Shown here one piece after another: positions 20,710 through 31,627 of a stretch of DNA of 64,000 bases; the stretch's first letter is position 1; the number at the start of each line of letters is the position of its first letter. Made by a program: the position numbers and the translations under genes. The stretch is from NCBI GenBank assembly GCA_002104905.1, contig MCFE01000361.1:23327-87326 (forward strand), in the 5' to 3' direction. A model generated the notes under the pieces. That model was not told the origin of the DNA, made no database searches, and worked only from the letters and a program-made list of their open reading frames with translations. The stretch is from Basidiobolus meristosporus CBS 931.73 (lineage: Eukaryota > Basidiobolomycota > Basidiobolomycetes > Basidiobolales > Basidiobolaceae).

Positions 20710-23700
20710 CTAATTGTTCATACTGACTAGTCCTAATTTTGACCTAAGATATTCAAACTTGTCTCTAGCTAATGGTTTGGTAAATATGTCTGCAATCATT
20801 TCATCTGTAGGACAGTAAACTAAGCTAACTAAGTTATTCTCTATAGCTTTATGTATGAAGTGATGTCTAGTATCTATGTGCTTGGTTCTAGCGTGAAAAG
20901 TTGGATTTCTACCTAATTGTATACATCCTTGATTATCTTGAAATAAAGTAATAGGCATTGTTTGACATAGGCCTAAATCTGTAAAAGCCTTTCTTAGTCA
21001 CATTACTACTTTGGTAGCTTTACAGGCTGCCATGTACTCTGCCTCTGAGGTAGAAAGTGTTATAGTTGGTTGCTTTCTGGAGTTCCATGAAATTGCTCCT
21101 TCACAGTAAAGAAAGGTGTATCCTGTGGTGGATTTTCTGGCATCCAAATTTTGTCCCCAATCAGCATCAGAGTATCCCACAAGATCCTGTTCTGAATCCT
21201 TATAAGTGTGTCTTAAGCAGATATCAGCAGTTCCTTTTAGGTATCTAAATATCTGCTTAACTGCTGCAATACAATCAGATCCATAGTACTGATTATGTTG
21301 GCTGACAACTCCCACTGAATATGAGATATCAGGACATGTTCCAAGCATGATATACATCAGACTGCCAACCATAGATTGATAAGGAAAGTCAGGGCTTTCA
21401 GATGGCACCAAGCTTTCTTGATTTGGTTGAGTTTTGACCAAGTTAAGGTTTGTTTCCATTGGGGTAGCTGCCGGTTTACAATCTTCCAATTGATACTTCT
21501 TTAGTATATCTTGAATATACTTGGATTGGCTTAGGGTGATAGCCTGGGCACTTCTGTCTATGAGGAACTTAATCCCTAAGTAGTAACTGAGTTCTCCTAG
21601 ATTGGACATCTTGAACTCCTTAGATAGGCTGGATATAGTCTCTTCCAATGTTTCTAGGTTATTGGTGGCTATAATAAGATCATACACATATAGAGCTAAT
21701 AGAACTGGATTTGCTCTATCTGGCTTGTAGTATATACTATAGTCAGCATTATTTCTTTTGAAACTCAAAGATTCCAAATAAGAATCTGTCTTGCGATTCC
21801 ATGCTCTTGGCAATTGTTTGAGACCATATAGAGACTTTTTAAGCTTACAGACCAAATCAGGGTTATCTTGATCAACAAACTCATCAGGCTGGTCCATATA
21901 CACATCCTCATCAAGTTCTCTATTCAAATATGCAGCTTTTACAACCATTTGATGTATAGAATTTATATTTGGCTGCAATAGCCAATATTAATCTGATGGA
22001 ATTAAACTTGGCTACCAGTGCAAAGGTCTCAGTATAGTCAAGTCCTTTTGTTTGAGAGTATTCTTTGGCAATAAGTCTTGCTTTGTATCCTGCAATTGTA
22101 CCATCAGCCTTGTATTTTGTCTTGAAGACCCATCTGCATCCAATTGATTTTTGGTTGATTGGTAATTTGACTAAGTCCCAAGTTTGATTTTCCATCAGGG
22201 CCTGATATTCCTCAATCATTGCAGATCTCTAAAGCTTTGTCTGAGGGCTATTTAGGGCCTCTTTACAGTCTGGGGTTCATCAATATGGACTGAATAGGCA
22301 TAGGCCAAGTTTGTACCCTCACTGATATAGTAATTTTGGTTATTTCTTGTCTGATTGGATCTCCAGGCATTTGATACTGAGATGATCACTTCTGGGATAT
22401 TCCTGAGCACTGATTCTGGCTGAATTATGGTTGTAGAGTCCTCTGGAGTGAAAAATTCTTTGTTGTTTTGCTCTGAATCAATCCTGACAATTGGTGGACT
22501 TGTGATTGTTGTAACAATTTGTATTTCCACCTGAGTACTCACCTAACTTAGTCACTTGGATCATTACCTTCAGATCCTAGAGAATACTGACCAAATCCTT
22601 GTTGGGATTTACTCAGAATATTTTCAACAAAACACCAGGTACCCAGAACATGAAAATTCTCAAAGTTGTCCAAACAGCCTCAAACTTTGCACACATGTTC
22701 TTGGGACCTTCCTTAACCTATTATAGATGTTTGTTATGCCAAGACTATGTAAAAGTATAAATACTACTTTTACATTCAATAAATCATTAAGTGAAAACCA
22801 CATAATCTACTTGTTCTCCAAATCACTTCCAATATCTTCAAGACTCTTACAACAGAGATCAGATGTTTGTCATCATCTGGTATCTTTTTTTGTGGAAATT
22901 ATGAATTTTCATCAAACAACATATCCCTAGACTTGATTAGCTTCTTTTCTTTGGTATTGTAGAGTCTGTATGCTGTACTTTCATTGGAGTAGCCCAAAAA
23001 TATGCATTTTACACTTTTTGGCTCCAATTTTGACTGATTTTTGGGAAGTTTCTTGGCATATGCTGTACAACCAATTATTCTTAGATGTTCTGCACTTGGT
23101 CTGTATCCATAACATGCTTTGGATGGAGTAAAACCACCAAGTATTCTGTTATAACTCCTATTTCTAATATATACAGCAGTGGCAACTGATTCCGCCCAAA
23201 AATCATAGGATAATTTTTGATCATGGATCATAGATTTTGCCATATCAATTATTGATCTGTTATCACGTTCTGCTACTCCATTTTGCTGTGGGGAGTATGG
23301 TACAGTAGTCTATTGCTTTATCCCATATACTTTGCAGAAGTGGTTGAAGTGTTTTGAGGTATATTCTCCACCATTGTCAGAGCATATTTTCTTGATTTTT
23401 TCACCAGTTTCTCTCTCCACCATGGCTTTAAGCTCCCTGAGCTTAGACAGGGCTTCTTCCTTTCTCTCCACAAAGTAGACCCATGTGTATCTTGTATAGT
23501 TATCAATAATGGTGTTTAAATACTTCATCCCACCTAAGCATAAATTTTGCACAGGGCCCTACAGATCTGAGTGAATTAGATCTAGTTTTTTCTTGGTTTT
23601 GATCAGCCCAGAGCTCTTTAACAGTTGTCTGGCTTGTTTCCCATATATGCAGGCTTTACAGTGCTCCAAATTAGCTGGGGGATCAACTTTTACTCCAGAA

Positions 23701-25029
23701 ATTAGCTGATCTTTGATCATTTTGCGCAAATAATCAAAATTGATGTGCCTAAATCTCCTGTGCCAAAGCATTGGTGTTTCTTCATTCAAGTTACTTATAT
23801 CAGCTTCCAAATATGATCAAATATAAGTCAACTTGTATAGATTCTGAACTCTGATACCCAAAGCAATATGGGCACCATTTTGATCAGTGATCCTGCATCC
23901 AGAATTGTCAAAGCTGAAGCTGAGTCCTTCTGCAGTGGCCTTGCTTACAGAGAGTAGGTTCTTGGCTATTTCTGGTACATAGAGTACTTCTTTAAAGGCC
24001 AGTGTATGGCTTCCTTCACAGCTTCCTAGGTTTACTTGGATAGTTCCTTCTCCCACTGCATTAAGTGTTCTATTGTCACACATGAAAGCCTTCTTAATTG
24101 GAATTTCTTGATATAGGGTAAAAAGTTCTTTTTGGTGTGTAAAGTGTTGAGATGCTCCAGAGTCAATATACCACATCTGATAATCATTGTTTGTGGTCAT
24201 ATTTAGTGCAGATATGAATAGTGTATCTTCAGTTGTTGCAGCATTTCCATATTCAGGCTTTTTCTGCTAACTATCTTTCTTTCTGAGGCACTGGTCTGAT
24301 GTGTGTCCTTTCCTTTTGCAATAGTTGCAAAGCAGGTTGCTGTTGCCTTTGTAGGGTCTTGAGTACCTCCTTTGTTAGTTATGATTGCTTATTAAAGCAT
24401 TTTCTTCTTCCTTCTTATTGGCACTTGATTTTCTTAATTCATCATCCAGGAGCCTTCAATATATATGATTCAAGGTCAAATCTTCAGTTCTGGACTCTAG
24501 GGCTGATACAAGGCACTGAGACTTGTCTGTCAGGCTATTCAGGATGGTAACTATCTCATCCTCATCAGTAGTTAGTACACCCACAGATTCCATTTCATCT
24601 ACCTGGAGGGAAATTCTGCTAATTAGATTTACATTTCTTCTCCTGGCAGCATCTTTGTAGTAAAGAGTTTTTGTCTCAGATACATTTTCTTGGCAGCTGA
24701 ACATGACTGGTAGGTGTCTTCTAATGCCTTCCAGGCATTTTTTGCCATTTTTGCTCTTGAGCATTGAATTAGCAATTTATCCTTAACATAAAGGCAAATG
24801 CAGTTAAATGCACTTTGTTCTTTCTTCTGGTACCCTAAGGCTTCCTCTCCCATGTTTTTAGGAGGGCATTCTTCTCCCATGACAATATCCCTAAGGCCTC
24901 TTTTTGTTGCAGCATCTTCAACTTCACCTTCCACACTTGGTAGTTAGATCCATCCAACTTTTCAGCAGAGAGAAAAATTCCAGTAATATCAGTAGTAGAC
25001 ATTGCAGAGAGTGACAGCTTGGGGCTCAT
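20710..25029 (-). pseudogene. Copia gag-pol polyprotein of element B (broken)
   Basis: The order on the minus strand is gag (from the ATG at 25,029; LDGSNYQVWKVKLKMLQQKE, WKALEDTYQSCSAAKK), protease with WYIDSGASQHFT at about 24,160, GAG-pre-integrase WHRRFRHINFDYLRKM, integrase with DNYTRYTWVYF, CSDNGGEYTS and NGVAERDNRS, RT with GCRWVFKTKYKADG, LYGLKQLPRAW and NPVLLALYVYDLIIA, and RNase H with GYSDADWGQNLDARKSTTGY, TLSTSEAEYMA and FTKPLARDKFEYLRSKLG. It is broken by frameshifts in gag (24,456-25,029), stops near 23,555 and 23,305, a solo LTR at 22,507-22,854 and frame changes near 21,950 and 20,980. The RT box reads YVYD instead of YVDD. It cannot be autonomous. Confidence 0.92.
22507..22854 (+). 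mobile_element. Solo LTR of Copia family 1 inside pol of element B
   Basis: 348 bp, TGTTGTAACAATTTG..TCTTACAACA, in plus orientation inside a minus element. The flanking 5-mers GTGAT (22,502-22,506) and GAGAT (22,855-22,859) differ at one base, as expected for an aged 5-bp duplication. It interrupts the region between the integrase and RT domains. Confidence 0.88.
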
Positions 25030-25033
25030 AACC

Positions 25034-25379
25034 TGTTGTAAGAGTCTTGGAGATATTGGAAGTGATTGGGAGAACAAGTAGATTATGTGGTTTTCACTTA
25101 ATGATTTATTGAATGTAAAAGTAGTATTAATACTTTTACACGGTCTTGGCATACAATCATGTAGAATAGATTAAGGAAGATTCCAAGAACATGTGTGCAA
25201 AGTTTGGGGCTGTTTGGACAACTTCAAGAATTTTCATGTTCTGGGCACCGGATATTTTGTGAAAATATTCTGAGTAAATCCCAACAAGGATTTTGGCCAG
25301 TATTCTCCAGGATCTGAAGATAGCAATCTAAGTTACTAAGTTAGGTGAATATTTGGGTGGAATTATAAATTTTACACCA
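25034..25379 (-). repeat. 5' LTR of Copia element B
   Basis: The + strand view starts TGTTGTAAGAGTCTTGGAGA and ends near TTTTACACCA. It is closely similar to the LTR at 20,348-20,698 and borders the gag start (rc of ..CTCATAACC). Confidence 0.87.
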
Positions 25380-26309
25380 AATAGACAGGTGCCTCAAAAA
25401 GAGAGATAATCAGCAAAAAAAGCATCATAATGGAAATTTTGCAACAACCAAAATTAGATTAATCATATCTGCAATGGATATAACCACTAACAAGGGCTCT
25501 CAGAGATGATGTGATGACTTTGGAGTATTTGAGCACTTCAGACACCAACAAGAGCTTTATCCCCAATATCAATAAATTAAAAAGCTTTTGATGGGGACTA
25601 TAGGACACTTGATGCAGTTGGAGAGGGAATTATTCAAGTTAATATCAAAAGTGGAGAAAGAAATCATACACTTACCGTCAACAAAGTACTTTATGTACCA
25701 GAAAAGTCAAGAACCTACTATATGTAAGCAAGGCCACAGCAGAAGAAATCAGTTTTGGTTTTGGCAATTCTAGATTCAGGATTGCAGATCAATATGTTGC
25801 CTAAATTTGTTTGGGTATAAAATAGCAGATTACACATAAGCTATCAAATATCCCATCATATCTGGGAGCCAATGTAAGTCACTGAAATTAATAAACACCA
25901 ATGCTTTGGCACAGGGGATTTTGACTCATCAATTTTGATCATATGCACAATATGATCAAAGATCAGCTAATATCTATAGTAAAATAAGATCTTCAGGCAA
26001 GTTTGGAGCATTAAGAAGCCTGAAAATATGGGAAACAAGCCAGATAAGCACCAAAGAGTGCTGGGCATGTTAAAACTAAGAAGATACTAGATCAAACTCA
26101 CTCAGATGTGTAGGGGCCTATGCAAAATTTATCCTCAGTCAGGATAAAGTATTTAAGCACTTTTATCAATGATTATACAAGATACATATGGGTATACATC
26201 ATGAAAAGAGAGGAAGAAGCTCATTCTAAGTTCAGGGAGCTTAAAGCCATGGTGGAGAGAGAAACTGGTAAAAGAATCAAGAAACTACACTCTGACAATG
26301 GTGGCCAAC
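25380..26309 (+). pseudogene. Copia relic A: protease/integrase remnant (right half)
   Basis: The sequence continues from the zinc knuckle interrupted at 20,347. It contains decayed protease-flank sequence, a GAG-pre-integrase region (NTNALAQGI.., KICLGIK-like), and integrase around 26,120-26,300 (STFINDYTRYIWVYIMKREE, ELKAMVERETGKRIKKLHSD). Many stops and frameshifts. It stops abruptly at the chromodomain Gypsy element at 26,310, and no continuation of the integrase is seen on the far side. Confidence 0.82.
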
Positions 26310-27004
26310 TGTTCTGCATCAACATTTAAAACTTAGCCTATTTTACTACATTAGAAAATCTGGCACCCTAACTGATCTTCCCTAATCCAAACATAACTAA
26401 TCTCAGTTATGATTTATTTTATCACTTCTCAGAATCTATTTTTAGCTGTCACACCTGATCAATTTTCATGTGGTCATTACATCCTCAACTGATCTGCTAA
26501 GCCTTTCCAAGTAATTAATCATCTGAAATCTATCCAACCACTTAGCAGTTGCCAAGACATTAGCTGATTAATGATTCAATTTCTCATTTACCTTATGCAC
26601 CCATGAGCACCCCAACAGATTTCAATTAGTCCAGTCTCTTGGCACTTAATTATTCAACTTGATCAGAAAAATTTATATAAAGTTTACTGAACCTTTTGCT
26701 TTAGTGTGTGTCTCAACATAAGGATTGTGCCTCAGCAAAATTAAGAATTCAACGATTCTGTTCTAGTTTCTGCCCAAGCCTAGCATATCTAGCACTTTCA
26801 AGTGCACAAGCCTAGCTTGCATAGCAAACCAACTATGTGACCTTTATAGCCCAACTCAGCTATATACAAGACCAGTATTAGACCAGAACCACTCTGCTAA
26901 TATTTCTGTCACTCTTGACAATTCTAAGATTCTGCACTTAGTTGTCACATAGGTTCAGTTAACTCATTCAAGAGTTCTATTACACTTTTCTCTTGGATGC
27001 ATCA
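26310..27004 (+). repeat. 5' LTR of the chromovirus
   Basis: Begins TGTTCTGCATCAACATTTAA and ends CTTGGATGCATCA. A TATAAA-like motif with GATCAGAAAAATTTATATAA lies about two-thirds in, a plausible promoter position. Its partner is 28,581-29,276, with clear but scattered differences. Confidence 0.85.
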
Positions 27005-27044
27005 TTTTTTTGTTGAATTCCATTACATCCAACTGCTTTACAAT

Positions 27045-28590
27045 ATGACCTCATCAGCAAGCAATCCAAATCTTTCCATGTTGGAAGAAGCCTGCAGAAA
27101 TCAGGAAGTACTAACTGAACAGTTTGAAAACATCATGCATGAAAGAATCCCTTTGATGCTTGAGCACTCCAAGCTTGCCAAGACAAGAGATGACAATCAT
27201 TGTAGAGATGAACTTCATGAAGTTATTTCTGGTCACCAAGATGAAATTGGAATTATCAAAGAAGCCTTTGAGAGTGTTGCCATTGTAATTGACAGCATTG
27301 AAAATCCACCAAACTTGCTCTGCATCAGCCACTAAGAAGTCATGCCTCTGGATCCTCCAGATCTACACCTCCCTCTAGGCCTGCCCTGGTGGTTGTTCCA
27401 AGATCCTTGCCTCTTTATGCTGAAGGAGCCAATGTCATAAAGAATCCTACTGAGTTTCTTTAAAGTTCAGTAATGTCTTAGCTGCACACCTGCTAGACCC
27501 TGACACCAATTGGGCTAGACTTCATATCCATCCATGCAAGCCTTCCTATGGATCATATTGCACTTGACCTGGATCTTTCACCACTAGTGATGATTGTAAT
27601 CACTACCTCTTTATAATTGTGGATGTCTGCACATGTTTAGTCTCCCACCAAGCTATCCCAGACAAGCATGCTGATACTATTGCACAAGCACTTTTCAAGC
27701 TTTTCTTCCCATTTGGATTCCCTGAGGTCATCCTATTGGATAATAGAACAGAGTTTGTGAATCATGTGATCAAAGCCCTTTGTCAGAATAGCACTGTTGA
27801 TCACCATCTGATCACTCCCTATCATCCCAAACCTGATGGACTTGCTGAAAGACATGTTCAGACCTCAGTGAACATCATCAGGAAATCTATGAAATGTATC
27901 AAGAAGAACTGGGACAAGTACATTCCAACTATACAGTATGCTATCAACACCAAAACTGCAGCTCTACATGGATCAATGCCATTTTCTTTGATGTTTAGAA
28001 GAAAATTCAACCACTTTGGAGACTACCAGAATACAGAGTTAGCAAAGTTGAATACAGACAAGCTAAAGAACCAACTTGAGTACCTTACCAAAACTGTCTA
28101 CCCTGCTATTAGTGCCAGAAGTACAACCTCACAGCAAAAGTGACTTCAACATACACCTCAAGACACAGGAACAGCAGCTTCCCAGATGGGTCATATGATA
28201 TGACACTAGATCCAATCTAGCAATCTAAACATAACCCCAAATATGAAGGCCCACTCACACTTGTCAGACAGACCACTGGAGGATCATATGCACTTCAGGA
28301 CAATACTGGAGCACTGCTCCCCAAGAGCTTGCCACCTTCTTCACTGAAGCTTATATCTTAAGACCCAGTTACTTCAGAATCCTATGAATTTGAAGCTATT
28401 GTTGATTATGATGGAGAAGAACCAAATTGCCTTTATTTAGTGAAGTGACAAGGTTATGATGCCAAACACAAAACCTTTGAACCTTACACCAACTTTGATG
28501 ATGTTGCCCTCATCCATCAGTAGTGGAGCCGCAGGGGAACCCAGAAGATATCAGAAAACTCCTCTCCTGGGAGGAAGTGATGTTGTTCAT
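27045..28590 (+). pseudogene. Chromovirus remnant: gag-like, integrase and chromodomain segments
   Basis: From about 27,045 a gag-like open stretch (MTSSASNPNLSMLEEACRNQ and on to 27,335) is followed after a deletion by integrase: DVCTCLVSHQAIPDKHADTI, GFPEVILLDNRTEF (catalytic Asp), HHLITPYHPKPDGLAERHVQ (catalytic Glu) and WDKYIPTIQYAINTKTAALH. The GPY/F-like part is decayed. At 28,380-28,530 a chromodomain is recognisable (FEAIVDYDGEEP.., CLYLVK-stop-QGYDAKHKTFEPYTNF). Two aromatic Trp codons there have become TGA and TAG. Inactive. Confidence 0.85.
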
Positions 28591-29276
28591 CAACATTGAA
28601 AACTTAGCTTATTTTACTACATTAGAAAATCTAGCACCCTAACTGAACTTCCCTAACCCAAACATAACTAATCTTAGTCAAGGTCTATTTTATCACTTCT
28701 CAGAATCTATTTTTAGCTGTCACACCTGATCAATTTTGATGTGGTCATTATATCCTCAACTGATCTGCTAAGCCTTCCAAGTGATTAGCCATTTGAAATC
28801 TATCCAATCACTTAGCACTTGCAAAGACATCAGCTGATTGATGATGCAATTTTTCATACCTTATACACCTATGAACACCCCTACAGATTTCAATTAGTGC
28901 AGTCTCTTGGCACTAGGTATTTCACCTTGATCAGAAAAATATATACAAAGTTTATTGAACCTTTTGCTTTAGTTTCTGTCTCAACAAAATTAAGATTGTG
29001 TGTCAGCAAAACTAAGAACCCAACAATTCTGTTCTAGTTTCTGCCCAAGCCTAGCATATTGCGCTCTCCCAAGAGCACCAAGCCTAGCTTGCATAGCAAA
29101 CCAACTCTGTTGCCTTTATAGCCCAACTCAGCTACATACAAGACCAATATTAGGCCAGAACCACCCTGCTAATATTTCTGTCACTCTTGACAATTCCAAG
29201 ATTGTGCACTTAGTTGTCATTTAGGTTCAGTTAACTCATTCAAGAGTTCTGTAACACTTGTCTCTTGGATGCAACA
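28581..29276 (+). repeat. 3' LTR of the chromovirus
   Basis: Begins TGTTGTTCATCAACATTGAA and ends CTTGGATGCAACA. It has the same order of blocks as the 5' LTR. Confidence 0.85.
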
Positions 29277-29370
29277 CTGACATTGTAGTAAGAGTCTAGG
29301 AGATATTAGATGTGACTAGGAGGAGAAGTAGATTATAGGGCTTTCACTTTATGATTCATTGAAAGTAAAA

Positions 29371-29480
29371 AGACTTGTTCTGTTGGATAGTGCCACATAG
29401 TGCCAGCCTGTTCATAGTGCCGGATTGATCTGGCACTCTACGGCACTATCTGGCACTATAATTTCTACCATGATGCCAGT
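29371..29480. repeat. Left terminal/subterminal repeat region of the Harbinger element
   Basis: AGACTTGTTCTGTTGGATAG is followed by repeated short units (GTGCCA, TGGCACT, CGGCACTA) in both orientations. The same units recur in the foldback and at the right end, the usual layout of transposase-binding sites. Confidence 0.65.
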
Positions 29481-29553
29481 GGTATGATACAGTTACTGGT
29501 AATTTTACTCAATCTTACTTATGTTGCTCAGAATAGTGCTTTCCTTGCTTTAT

Positions 29554-31175
29554 TTACTCTTCATAATGCTCCAGACACATTTCTCTCAGTGGATGTCTTC
29601 TTGTATGAACATACTGTGCATTAATAAGTATCTTAACTATTTTACCTATCCTGCTGTTTTCACCTATATATGACTTTCCTCTGTATTTACCTGCCAATAT
29701 GCTGAATCTCTTCAGATATCCAAATATGTGCTTTACCCTCACTCTGAAATGATTAAATATCTCATTGTAGAGCTTCTGCTTCCTGCTAAGCACACCATTC
29801 CTTGGCTTCCTATAAGCTGTAATACATCCTAATCTCTGACAATCCTCTCCTATATAGGCTAAGTCTGCCATACATTTCTCCCCTCTACTGAATTCAGGAT
29901 GATTTTCTACCCAGAGTGCTTTGTCATGCCTACTTCCAGCAAATGGCCCACTAAACCAGATGATGTTACCCTCAATGTCAGACAGTGCTTGAAACTTCAC
30001 ACAGTGTGCCTTGTACTTGCCAGAATAAAAGTGCCTCTGCCCTCTAGAAGGTCTGTTAATCCTCACTGGGAAGGTATCCAAAATACTCCTGATATGGAAC
30101 CTGTTGCTGAACACTCTGGGATATGGAAGTCTATTGGAGCTTCTGAACCTAGTATTCCAAGCTTGCTCTAAGTCATTAGACTTGTTCTGTTGGATAGTGC
30201 CACATTGAGCCATGAGTGCCAAATGATGCCATAGTGTGCCAGAGAGGCCAAGTAAGTCTATACTTGGCCACAGAGTGTGAAACATAGATCTGCATCTTCA
30301 TGCAAAGCATCCCCTGTGTTTTACCTATGATGCAGGAGAAAATCCATTTTTTGACGTTTTTTTGTGGATCAATATTATGCAGGATGTGCAAGAGCACTAA
30401 AGGATTGAAGATATACATCTGGTACTCAATACCCATGGCACTCTGAATCTAGCTCCTGTGGCTTGTAACATGTCACAAAAATGTATGGCACTATCTTGGT
30501 CCACTGGTACTATCTGGCACTATATTTAAATATTAGCCCTAAAGTAAGATCAATACAAAGCACTTATAGTGCCTGATAGTACCAGTGGACCAAGATAGTG
30601 CCATACATTTTTGTGACATGTTACAAGCCACAGGAGCTAGATTCAGAGTGCCATGGGTATTGAGTACCAGATGTATGTCTTCAATCCTTTAGTGCTCTTG
30701 CACATCCTGTACAACAGTGACCTAAAAAAAAAGGTAAAAAAATGGATTTTCTCCAACACAATGAGTGAAACACAGGGGCTGCTTTGCATGAAGATGCAGA
30801 TCTATGTTTCACACTCTGTGGCCAAGTATAGGCTTACTTGGCCTCTCTGGCACACTATGGCATCATTTGGCACTCATGGCTCAATGTGGCACTATCCAAC
30901 GGGACAAGTCTATTCATACCCTCTGCAAGGTGGTTCTCCATTGCTGTCAGCTGGGAATGAAAGCTTCTAGGACTTTTGTTGCCATGGATGGTGGGATGAA
31001 ACCTTGTAGGGCAATAGTTCTTGTAATAGCAGAGAAGCTTAACAAGGGATCTCCTTGAGTAGATTGGGGTTGATGGTCCACAGTACTTGGTATAGATCTC
31101 CTCCAGTGTGTCAAAAGGAAATCCAGTGGTAGTGATGGGATTGATGAGAAAAGACCATTCAGATGAGTAAGTCAT
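29554..31175 (-). pseudogene. Harbinger transposase, interrupted by a foldback element
   Basis: The ATG at 31,175 opens MTYSSEWSFLINPITTTGFP. The frame is split at 30,914/30,175 by a 734-bp foldback plus a 3-bp duplication. Without these it is an open frame of 294 residues ending CLEHYEE. DDE motifs: the first Asp in ILDTFPVRINRPSRGQRHFY, then SGKYKAHCVK and FSGPFAGSRHDKALW (family block), the second Asp in CMADLAYIGEDCQRLG, and the third position in RVRVKHIFGYLKRF, where Lys replaces the catalytic Glu (the relic at 39.4 kb has RIEHTFG). So it is inactive twice over. The N-terminal helix-turn-helix is short or missing. A second relic copy (38,863-39,804) shows the uninterrupted junction NHLAEGMYDLQQAW, confirming the empty site. 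Confidence 0.88.
30178..30911. mobile_element. Palindromic foldback/MITE of the Harbinger family, 734 bp
   Basis: Two arms of about 346 bp (30,178-30,523 and 30,565-30,911) are inverted copies of one another around a loop of about 41 bp. The ends AGACTTGTTCTGTTGGATAG and its inverse match the host Harbinger terminus. ATT is duplicated on both sides (30,175-30,177; 30,912-30,914). Each arm carries a matching 86-codon open frame (starting MGIEYQMY) with no known domain; these are probably chance readings of the arms. Confidence 0.9.
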
Positions 31176-31627
31176 ATTAAAATTGATGGATGATTGTATG
31201 AAGGTGGTTTGAATTGATTCGGCGCAATCTGCGTTATTTATCTGATTTTTAACACATTATGGTTCAATCTCCATCAATTGCCATGTATCCCATCATTATG
31301 TTGCAAATATCATCCGCAAACAATGCCTTGGTACTTTTATTGATGCTTTAATCATAGGTCTATAATCAAATAGGAAATCTGCAATTGATGTGATCTGATC
31401 CGTGTCAATGCAATCCAAGATGCATCATGCATAATATATGGAAAATTCAACAATCACTTTAGTTTTCATATATATTTCATATAAGACCAGGTTGATGCCA
31501 ATATACTGCTGTATAAGTATCCAAATCCGTTGCTATGGTCCCCATACCAAGCCTCAACTCATCTTTAGTACAACCCAGACAAAACCCATCCCCCAGCTCA
31601 CAAGCGCGGTCTGGACCGTGAAAGTCA

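Larger units (their letters stand above)
20348..25379 (-). mobile_element. Copia family 1 element B, full-length but decayed, nested in relic A
   Basis: This is a 5.0-kb Ty1/Copia element in minus orientation: 5' LTR 25,034-25,379, coding region 25,029-20,710, 3' LTR 20,348-20,698. The flanks join up as one older same-family element (relic A): the left flank ends in gag ..GAACACACAAT, and the right flank resumes AATAGACAGGTGCCTCA, the continuation of the zinc knuckle. A 5-bp duplication of the ACAAT type is likely but eroded. A solo LTR (22,507-22,854) splits its pol gene. Confidence 0.88.
26310..29276 (+). mobile_element. Internally deleted chromodomain Gypsy element (chromovirus) with two LTRs
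   Basis: LTRs at 26,310-27,004 and 28,581-29,276 (about 695 bp each, TGTT..ATCA/AACA) enclose only about 1.6 kb. The remaining coding parts are a gag-like segment, the C-terminal half of integrase and a chromodomain; protease, RT and RNase H are missing. Flanking 5-mers CCAAC and CTGAC agree at three positions only. It sits in Copia relic A. Confidence 0.85.

Noticed and set aside
26310-29276. Perfect target-site duplication for the chromovirus
   Set aside because: Flanking 5-mers CCAAC and CTGAC match at only three positions and the Copia integrase does not resume on the right, so no duplication is claimed.
30176-30970. Twin open frames starting MGIEYQMY in the foldback
   Set aside because: They are the same sequence read from both arms, without domain or start context; most likely chance frames in an inverted repeat.
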